Origin: CAZFHZ01 sp964519015
GTDB taxonomy: Bacteria; Blakebacterota; Blakebacteria; Blakebacterales; CAYUVJ01
Reading direction: 5' to 3'
NCBI GenBank assembly: GCA_964519015.1
Contig: CAZFHZ010000146.1
Coordinates: 1 to 7,697 of the forward strand
Length of the DNA: 7,697 nt
Below the pieces are notes generated by a model. That model was not told the DNA's origin. It saw only the letters and a list, made by a program, of their open reading frames with translations, and did not search any database. Each line of letters begins with the position of its first letter. Position 1 is the first letter of the stretch. The position numbers and the translations under genes were made by a program. Below are positions 1 through 3,656 of the stretch, piece by piece.

Positions 1-55
1 CCGCGAAGGCGGCCGCACGGTCGGGGCCGGCGTGGTCACCGAGATCACCGAGTAG
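1..55 (+). CDS. tuf: Elongation factor Tu, C-terminal fragment
   Basis: Only the last 17 codons and the TAG stop (53-55) lie in the window; base 1 belongs to the preceding codon. The reading frame from base 2 gives REGGRTVGAGVVTEITE. This closely matches the conserved end of bacterial EF-Tu, whose domain 3 closes with a REGGRTVGAGVV strand. EF-Tu is the GTPase that carries aminoacyl-tRNA to the ribosomal A site. A tuf gene directly upstream of rpmG/tRNA-Trp/secE/nusG is a common bacterial order, which supports the call. Nothing can be said about the GTPase domain or about other tuf copies in the genome. Confidence 0.95.
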   Translation, partial: REGGRTVGAGVVTEITE

Positions 56-76
56 ACGATAGTGTCCTGAGTCAGA

Positions 77-94
77 ATTTCGCGCCATTTCGCG
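77..94 (+). repeat. Short direct repeat ATTTCGCG x2 in the tuf-rpmG spacer
   Basis: ATTTCGCG occurs at 77-84 and again at 87-94, separated by CC, so the two copies are 10 bases apart, about one helical turn. The CGCG cores are also self-complementary and could form a weak 4-bp hairpin with a 6-base loop. The spacer (56-155) has no T-run terminator and no convincing -35/-10 pair. The repeat could be a protein-binding site or chance; there is no evidence of function beyond the pattern. Confidence 0.4.
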
Positions 95-155
95 GATGGA
101 ACTTGCGGGCGATCTCTGCGTTGCTCGTCGACACTAGGGACAGGACCGGAGAGAG

Positions 156-305
156 ATGCGAGACCTGGTGATCCTGGCCTGCGAGAAATGCAAGCGCAGG
201 AATTACACGACCAAGAAGAACAAGCGGCTGCACCCCGATCGGGTGGAGTACAAGAAGTTCTGCCGCTTCTGTAACGAGCACACCGCCCATAAGGAGACGC
301 GGTAG
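156..305 (+). CDS. rpmG: Large ribosomal subunit protein bL33
   Basis: This small gene encodes 49 residues beginning MRDLVILACEKCKRRNY and ending HTAHKETR. The pattern ACxxCKxRNYTTKKNK, then a basic segment, FCRFC and HKETR is diagnostic of L33, a small protein of the 50S subunit near the E site. Two cysteine pairs, C9-x2-C12 and C36-x2-C39, form the zinc ribbon, so this is the zinc-binding (C+) form rather than the cysteine-free paralogue made by some bacteria under zinc limitation. The ATG at 156 is preceded by a GGAGAG purine run (148-153) and gives the standard N-terminus and usual length. It lies between tuf and tRNA-Trp, as in many bacteria. Confidence 0.96.
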   Translation: MRDLVILACEKCKRRNYTTKKNKRLHPDRVEYKKFCRFCNEHTAHKETR

Positions 306-342
306 GAGCGGGCGTCCACTCCTGGGCGGTCCTCCGGAACAC

Positions 343-418
343 AGGCCTGTAGCTCAATTGGCAGAGCACCGGTCTCCAAAACCGGGGGTTGGGGGTTCGA
401 GCCCCTCCAGGCCTGCCA
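343..418 (+). tRNA. trnW: tRNA-Trp (anticodon CCA)
   Basis: The 76-base sequence folds as a canonical cloverleaf. The acceptor stem is AGGCCTG (343-349) with CAGGCCT (408-414), 7 perfect pairs. The D stem is GCTC (352-355) with GAGC (364-367). The anticodon stem is CCGGT (369-373) with ACCGG (381-385), with loop CTCCAAA and anticodon CCA at 376-378. The variable loop is GGGTT. The T stem is GGGGG (391-395) with CCCTC (403-407), including one G-T pair, around loop TTCGAGC. The discriminator is G415 and the 3' CCA is encoded (416-418). The A1-U72 pair, G73 and CCA anticodon match bacterial tryptophanyl-tRNA synthetase identity elements. Its place between rpmG and secE is a widespread arrangement. 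Confidence 0.98.
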
Positions 419-445
419 GTTCCTTTCGTCTCGAGGTCGCTGCCG

Positions 446-637
446 ATGTTCGAACGCACACGTGAGTACATCAAAGACGTCCGGGCGGAGTTCGACAAGG
501 TCACCTGGCCAACCTTCGAGGAGCTCAAGGGGAATACCAACGTGGTGCTCTTCGTCTCCTTCGTCCTGGCGATCTTCGTCTTCCTGGTCGACCAGGTGCT
601 GAACCAGATTGTCAAACTGCTCCTGTCCAGAGTCTGA
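446..637 (+). CDS. secE: Preprotein translocase subunit SecE
   Basis: The 63-residue protein is the short, single-span form of SecE, the subunit that clamps the two halves of SecY in the SecYEG channel of the inner membrane. Residues 1-30 form the cytoplasmic amphipathic helix with the family hallmark KVTWPT at 18-23. Residues of about 33-52 (VVLFVSFVLAIFVFLVD and onward) are the single membrane helix, followed by a basic end. E. coli SecE has two additional N-terminal helices; most other bacteria have this minimal form. The ATG at 446 follows a GAGG (433-436). An upstream in-frame start at 389 would lie inside tRNA-Trp and is rejected. The stop TGA is 6 bases before nusG, so the two are probably co-translated. 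Confidence 0.96.
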   Translation: MFERTREYIKDVRAEFDKVTWPTFEELKGNTNVVLFVSFVLAIFVFLVDQVLNQIVKLLLSRV

Positions 638-643
638 GGCCCG

Positions 644-1177
644 ATGTCGCTGAAGTGGTACGTCGTCCATACCTATAGCGGACACGAGAAGAAGGTAAAG
701 AACCTGCTCGAGAGCGAGATCTCACGCTCCGAGCTGAAGGACCTATTCGGCCAGATCCTCATCCCGACCGAAGAAGTAGTCGAGATGAAGGAGGGGAAGC
801 GACGGAAGAAGAGTCGCAAGTTCCTCCCCTCCTACCTCCTGATCGAGATGGAGGTGACCCAGCAGACCCAGCACATGGTGACCAACACCCCCGGAGTGAC
901 CGCTTTCGTGGGTGCCGGGGGACGGCCCCAGCCGCTCACCGAGAGTGAAGTGCACCGGGTCCTGGGCCAGGTGGACCGGAGCCGTCAGCGCGAGACGCTC
1001 GATGTGCCGTTCACCGAGGGTGAGGCCATCAAGGTCGTGGACGGACCCTTCAAAGATTTCAACGGGGTCGTCCAGAAGGTCTTCCCGGACAAGAACAAGG
1101 TCCGGGTCATGGTCAGTATCTTCGGCCGGTCGACGCCGGTCGAGCTTGATTTCCTCCAGGTCGAGGCGATCGACTAG
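644..1177 (+). CDS. nusG: Transcription termination/antitermination factor NusG
   Basis: The 177-residue protein has the normal length and two-domain layout of NusG. The NGN domain (about 1-115) begins KWYVVHTYSGHEKKV, where W5, Y6 and G13-H14-E15 are the family signature; it binds the RNA polymerase clamp across the DNA channel. The KOW domain (about 124-177) reads FTEGEAIKVVDGPFKDFNG and ends with the conserved FGRSTPVELDF (160-170); it contacts Rho or ribosomal protein S10. There is no extra inserted domain as seen in Thermotoga or in actinobacterial N-terminal extensions. The ATG is 6 bases after secE, with GAGG overlapping the secE stop (636-639) as a close ribosome binding site. Confidence 0.98.
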   Translation: MSLKWYVVHTYSGHEKKVKNLLESEISRSELKDLFGQILIPTEEVVEMKEGKRRKKSRKFLPSYLLIEMEVTQQTQHMVTNTPGVTAFVGAGGRPQPLTESEVHRVLGQVDRSRQRETLDVPFTEGEAIKVVDGPFKDFNGVVQKVFPDKNKVRVMVSIFGRSTPVELDFLQVEAID

Positions 1178-1199
1178 GCTCCCCCCAGATGGGGCCTGG
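1174..1199 (+). promoter_or_regulatory. Hairpin next to the rplK ribosome binding site, candidate L1 operator
   Basis: Bases 1174-1178 (CTAGG) can pair with 1195-1199 (CCTGG), including one T-G pair. After a two-base bulge (1179-1180), CCCC at 1181-1184 pairs with GGGG at 1191-1194 around the loop CCAGAT. The helix starts in the nusG stop codon and ends one base before the rplK Shine-Dalgarno sequence AGGAGAAGGGG (1201-1211). In E. coli, L1 represses the L11 operon by binding the rplK leader. Position, a bulged stem and nearness to the start fit such a site, but I did not match the specific L1-binding residues. The structure is seen; the function is inferred. Confidence 0.4.
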
Positions 1200-1216
1200 C
1201 AGGAGAAGGGGATCCC

Positions 1217-1726
1217 GTGGCGAAGAAGGTCATCAACACCATCAAGTTGCAGATCCCGGGTGGACAGGCGACTCCTGCCCCCCCGGTCGGCACGGCGCTG
1301 GGGCCCACGCAGATCAACATCATGGAGTTCTGCAAGGCCTTCAACGAGCGCACCAAGGGAGATCCGGGGATGATCATCCCGGCGGTCATCACCATCTATG
1401 CGGATCGCTCCTTCACCTTCGTGACCAAGTCACCGCCGGCGGCGGTGCTGATCCGGAAGGCGATCAAGATCGAGAAGGGTTCCGGTGAACCGAACCGGGT
1501 CAAGGTCGGGCGTATTTCCGAGGCCGACGTGGAAGCCATCGCGAAGCTGAAGATGGTCGATCTGAACGCCGTGGACATGGCTTCGGCCATGTCGATGGTG
1601 AGGGGGACGGCCCGTTCGATGGGCGTCCTGGTGGAATCCGAAACGGGTGAGGTCGCCTCGGCGGCCGAGGTCGAGGCCTCGCGTAAACCGGCGGCCCCCG
1701 CGGCGGTTGCAGGAGGTGAGGGCTGA
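1217..1726 (+). CDS. rplK: Large ribosomal subunit protein uL11
   Basis: The 169-residue protein starts MAKKVINTIKLQIPGGQ. The N-terminal domain (1-72) carries the thiopeptide- and factor-contacting prolines around ATPAPPVGTALGP (18-30), then NIMEFCKAFNERT and YADRSFTFVTK. The C-terminal RNA-binding domain (about 74-140) has KIEKGSGEPNRVKVG and ends at GTARSMGV. L11 binds 23S rRNA at the GTPase-associated centre. E. coli L11 is 142 aa; here about 28 extra residues follow (142-169), rich in Ala, Glu and Pro (ending APAAVAGGEG). The start is GTG at 1217, preceded by AGGAGAAGGGG and giving the conserved MAKK N-terminus. The stop TGA overlaps the rplA ATG by one base (TGATG), so rplA translation is probably coupled to it. 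Confidence 0.97.
   Translation: MAKKVINTIKLQIPGGQATPAPPVGTALGPTQINIMEFCKAFNERTKGDPGMIIPAVITIYADRSFTFVTKSPPAAVLIRKAIKIEKGSGEPNRVKVGRISEADVEAIAKLKMVDLNAVDMASAMSMVRGTARSMGVLVESETGEVASAAEVEASRKPAAPAAVAGGEG
1711..1716 (+). promoter_or_regulatory. Ribosome binding site of rplA inside rplK
   Basis: AGGAGG, a full anti-Shine-Dalgarno match, lies 9 bases before the rplA ATG at 1726. It sits in the last codons of rplK, in the part encoding the extra C-terminal tail. Together with the TGATG stop/start overlap it fixes the rplA start and points to tight L11-L1 translational coupling. Confidence 0.8.
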
Positions 1727-2433
1727 TGGCGTACAAGCACTCCAAGCGCTTCCGGCAGGCCCTGGCCCTGATGGAGCCCGAACATGAATACCCGGTAGCG
1801 GAGGCGATCGCGACCCTGCTCGCCATGCCGCCTACCGGCTTCGACGAGACCGTCGAGGTGGCGGCCCGGCTGGGAGTCGACCCGCGTCACGCCGACCAGG
1901 TCGTGCGGGGTACGGTGGTGCTCCCCCATGGACTGGGCAAGAGTGTGCGCGTGCTGGTCATCACCCGCGGTCCGAAGGCCACCGAGGCCCAGGAAGCGGG
2001 AGCCGACATGGTCGGTGCCGAGGACATGGTAGAGAAGATCAACGGCGGCTGGATGGAGTTCGACGTCTGCATCACCACCCCCGACATGATGGGGATGGTG
2101 GGACGGCTGGGCCGGGTCCTCGGTCCCCGGGGCCTCATGCCCAACCCGAAGTCGGGTACCGTGACCATGGATGTCGCCCGTGCCGTCCGGGATGCCAAAG
2201 CCGGCAAGATCGAGTTCCGGGTAGACAAGGCCGGGATCATCCACGCCCCGCTGGGCAAGAAGAGCTTCCCGGCGGAGAAGCTGGTCGACAATTTCACGGC
2301 GTTCTTCCGTGCCATCATGCAGGCCAAGCCGGCCGCGGCCAAGGGCACCTACGTGCGCAGCCTCACGCTGTCGAGCACGATGAGCCCGGGCCTGCGCATC
2401 GACCGTTCCTCCGCCCAGTCCCTCGTGGCCTGA
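1726..2433 (+). CDS. rplA: Large ribosomal subunit protein uL1
   Basis: The 235-residue length matches bacterial L1 (about 230 aa). The N-terminus MAYKHSKRFRQA leads into domain I, and the family signature LGPRGLMPNPKSGTV lies at 132-146 in domain II. GKIEFRVDKAGIIHAPLGKKSF (160-181) and the C-terminal YVRSLTLSSTMSPGLRID (209-226) are also characteristic. L1 forms the mobile stalk that binds deacylated tRNA at the E site, and in E. coli it is the translational repressor of the L11-L1 operon. The ATG overlaps the rplK stop and has a strong AGGAGG upstream. Only 22 bases separate its TGA from rplJ, with no terminator between. Confidence 0.98.
   Translation: MAYKHSKRFRQALALMEPEHEYPVAEAIATLLAMPPTGFDETVEVAARLGVDPRHADQVVRGTVVLPHGLGKSVRVLVITRGPKATEAQEAGADMVGAEDMVEKINGGWMEFDVCITTPDMMGMVGRLGRVLGPRGLMPNPKSGTVTMDVARAVRDAKAGKIEFRVDKAGIIHAPLGKKSFPAEKLVDNFTAFFRAIMQAKPAAAKGTYVRSLTLSSTMSPGLRIDRSSAQSLVA
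2353..2399 (+). promoter_or_regulatory. Nested stem-loop in the 3' end of rplA, upstream of rplJ
   Basis: TGCGCAG at 2354-2360 is perfectly complementary to CTGCGCA at 2392-2398, with a further G2353-T2399 wobble. Inside, CTCA (2362-2365) can pair with TGAG (2381-2384), and GCT (2367-2369) with AGC (2374-2376). The structure ends about 57 bases before the rplJ ATG. L10 autoregulatory leaders normally lie just upstream of rplJ; the rplA-rplJ gap here is only 22 bases, so such an element would have to sit in coding sequence. The bases also encode conserved L1 residues (VRSLTLSSTMSPGLR), so the pairing may be a by-product of coding. Confidence 0.25.
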
Positions 2434-2455
2434 CCGCAGCGACGGAGATCTTATC

Positions 2456-3049
2456 ATGAATGTCGCTCAAGCCGAGTTGACGCACACCGAGGAGCTCCGG
2501 CAGCTCTCGCGCCCACCGCGATCGGAGAAGGTCGCGGCGGTCGAGCGCCTCTGCCGGATTCTGCAGGAGTCGGACGGGATCTTCCTGACCGATTTCCGCG
2601 GGATCACGGTCGCGCGCATGACCATGCTGCGCAACCGGTTCCGCGCGCAAGGCGTCGAATACCGGATCGTCAAGAACAACCTGCTCAAGCGCGCCGCCGT
2701 CGAAGCGGGATTCGGGGATTGGATCCCACGGCTTGAGGGCCCCACCGCCATGGCGGTGTGTGCCAGCGACCCGATGGCCGGGGCCAAGGTGATCCGGGAC
2801 TTCCAGGAAGAGTTCAAGCGGGAGGCGGAGTACCTCGCCTTCAAGGGGGGGCTGCTGCAGGGGAAGGCGATCGACATCGCAGGGTTCACCCGGCTCGCCA
2901 CCCTGCCGAGTCGTGAGCAACTCATCGCCCAGCTGCTCTACCTGCTCACCTATCCGATGCGCGGGCTGGTGACCGCGCTCGCCGGCGTGCCCCGCAAGCT
3001 CGTCTGGGGCCTGGAAGACCTTCGGAAGAAGCGCTCATCGGGATCCTGA
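2456..3049 (+). CDS. rplJ: Large ribosomal subunit protein uL10
   Basis: The 197-residue protein is L10, the base of the ribosomal stalk that anchors L7/L12 dimers on 23S rRNA next to L11. The rRNA-binding domain reads RSEKVAAVERLCRILQES, then FLTDFRGITVARMTMLR (43-59), VEYRIVKNNLLKRA (67-80) and LEGPTAMAV (93-101). The later RLATLPSREQLIAQLL (146-161) and the following helix (LVTALAGVPRKLVWGLEDLR) carry the L7/L12 anchor. It is longer than E. coli L10 (165 aa), partly through about 20 extra N-terminal residues (MNVAQAELTHTEELRQLSRP). The ATG at 2456 is supported by GGAG at 2444-2447. The end is basic (RKKRSSGS). A 114-base gap to rplL follows. Confidence 0.96.
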   Translation: MNVAQAELTHTEELRQLSRPPRSEKVAAVERLCRILQESDGIFLTDFRGITVARMTMLRNRFRAQGVEYRIVKNNLLKRAAVEAGFGDWIPRLEGPTAMAVCASDPMAGAKVIRDFQEEFKREAEYLAFKGGLLQGKAIDIAGFTRLATLPSREQLIAQLLYLLTYPMRGLVTALAGVPRKLVWGLEDLRKKRSSGS

Positions 3050-3073
3050 AGCTGAGGCCGAAGCACCTTTAAA

Positions 3074-3104
3074 GCCCGCGCCGTCCGGTTCCGGCGGCCG
3101 GGGC
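3074..3104 (+). promoter_or_regulatory. GC-rich hairpin in the rplJ-rplL gap (first)
   Basis: GCCC at 3074-3077 pairs with GGGC at 3101-3104. After a small internal loop, GCCGTC at 3080-3085 pairs with GGCGGC at 3093-3098 (one T-G pair) around a 7-base loop. It is followed by CAAAGAACG, not a T-run, so it is not an intrinsic terminator. It could protect an mRNA end, serve as a processing site, or modulate the high L7/L12:L10 ratio the stalk needs. The pairing is seen; the role is inferred. Confidence 0.45.
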
Positions 3105-3128
3105 AAAGAACGTCGAGGAACGCCCGGA

Positions 3129-3146
3129 CCCGCACCAGCGTGCGGG
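3129..3146 (+). promoter_or_regulatory. Perfect hairpin just upstream of the rplL ribosome binding site
   Basis: CCCGCAC (3129-3135) and GTGCGGG (3140-3146) form a perfect 7-bp stem capped by the tetraloop CAGC. The helix ends six bases before the rplL Shine-Dalgarno AAGGAG (3153-3158). Such placement leaves the binding site free while holding upstream RNA away, and could favour rplL initiation; L7/L12 must be made in several copies per L10. There is no T-run after it, so it is not a terminator. Confidence 0.5.
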
Positions 3147-3163
3147 CTATAGAAGGAGAGATC

Positions 3164-3541
3164 ATGGCTGACAAGCTGGTAAGCATCGTCACGTCGATCG
3201 AGGGCCTGACGGTGATGGAACTGGCGGAACTGGTGTCCGCACTGGAAGAGAAGTTCGGAGTCTCGGCCCAGGCCCCGGTCGCTATCGCCGCCATGGGTGC
3301 CGCTCCAGCGGCGGCAGAGGAGGAGGAGAAGACCGAGTTCGACGTGGTCCTCACCGATGTCGGTGCCAACAAGATCCAGATCATCAAGGTGGTCCGTGCG
3401 GTCACCAGCCTGGGTCTGAAGGAGGCCAAGGACCTCGTGGACGGCGCGCCGAACCCGATCAAGGAAGGCGTGTCGAAAGACGAGGCCGAGTCGATCAAGA
3501 AGCAGATCGAAGAGGTCGGCGGTAAGGTCGAGGTCAAGTAG
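3164..3541 (+). CDS. rplL: Large ribosomal subunit protein bL12 (L7/L12)
   Basis: The 125-residue acidic protein has the usual L7/L12 length and three parts. The N-terminal dimerisation domain is about 1-33 (LTVMELAELVSALEEKFGV at 15-33). A flexible Ala/Glu hinge follows (about 36-56, GAAPAAAEEEEK). The C-terminal factor-binding domain runs 57-125, with TEFDVVL, ANKIQIIKVVRAVTSLGLKE (68-87) and AKDLVDGAPNPIKEGVSKDE (88-107). This domain recruits EF-Tu, EF-G, IF2 and release factors. The ATG at 3164 has AAGGAG at 3153-3158; an in-frame GTG at 3140 would add 8 atypical residues and lies within the upstream hairpin, so it is rejected. It is co-oriented with rplJ and separated from rpoB by 115 bases. 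Confidence 0.98.
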   Translation: MADKLVSIVTSIEGLTVMELAELVSALEEKFGVSAQAPVAIAAMGAAPAAAEEEEKTEFDVVLTDVGANKIQIIKVVRAVTSLGLKEAKDLVDGAPNPIKEGVSKDEAESIKKQIEEVGGKVEVK

Positions 3542-3594
3542 AAAGCGCTGCCCGGCTCAACGTGAGAATCTGCAAGTGCGATCAGCACTCCGCC

Positions 3595-3616
3595 CAGGTG
3601 TCACCGCCGATACCTG
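3595..3616 (+). promoter_or_regulatory. Hairpin in the rplL-rpoB spacer
   Basis: CAGGTGTC (3595-3602) pairs with GATACCTG (3609-3616), 8 bp with one G-T pair, around the loop ACCGCC. No T-run follows. In E. coli the rplL-rpoB spacer holds a partial attenuator and an RNase III site that reduce rpoB expression relative to the ribosomal genes. This hairpin sits in the equivalent place, but equivalence is inferred from position only. A smaller pairing, AGTGC/GCACT at 3575-3589, lies just upstream. Confidence 0.45.
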
Positions 3617-3656
3617 CCAGGGGTGCTGTTTCATTCTGGCAAAGGAGTGAAGCCAG
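3615..3656 (+). promoter_or_regulatory. Two alternative hairpins sharing one strand at the rpoB ribosome binding site
   Basis: CTGGCA at 3636-3641 is perfectly complementary to TGCCAG at 3615-3620 (15-base loop). Its first five bases, CTGGC (3636-3640), are also complementary to GCCAG at 3652-3656. The second pairing puts the Shine-Dalgarno sequence AAGGAG (3642-3647) in an 11-base loop and ends directly before the GTG start at 3657. The two folds are mutually exclusive. The arrangement could tune beta-subunit translation, though 5-6 bp helices also arise by chance in GC-rich RNA. Confidence 0.4.
3642..3647 (+). promoter_or_regulatory. Ribosome binding site of rpoB
   Basis: AAGGAG lies 9 bases before GTG 3657 and 15 bases before the next in-frame candidate, ATG 3663. 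The spacing favours the GTG. The alternative start would remove only the two residues M-G, so protein function is unaffected either way. Confidence 0.7.

Noticed and set aside
103..135. A possible promoter before rpmG with TTGCGG at 103-108 as -35.
   Set aside because: No acceptable -10 hexamer occurs at 16-19 base spacing; the nearest, GACACT at 130-135, is 21 bases away and a poor match.
389..445. A longer SecE start at 389.
   Set aside because: The added residues (MGVRAPPGLPVPFVSRSLP) are translated from the tRNA-Trp 3' half and spacer. ATG 446 gives the standard short SecE.
203..685. A 160-codon - strand frame across rpmG, tRNA-Trp and secE.
   Set aside because: It overlaps a perfect tRNA and two recognisable genes. 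A short stretch such as WRGSNPQPPVLETGALPIEL is simply the reverse complement of the tRNA, a frequent mis-annotation.
1396..2457. A 353-codon open frame on the - strand opposite rplK and rplA.
   Set aside because: It is antisense to two certain ribosomal protein genes, with arginine/histidine-rich low-information sequence and no family resemblance. It is a composition artefact.
3074..3146. Intrinsic terminators between rplJ and rplL.
   Set aside because: Both hairpins are strong, but neither is followed by a T-run, and essential co-directional genes continue downstream.
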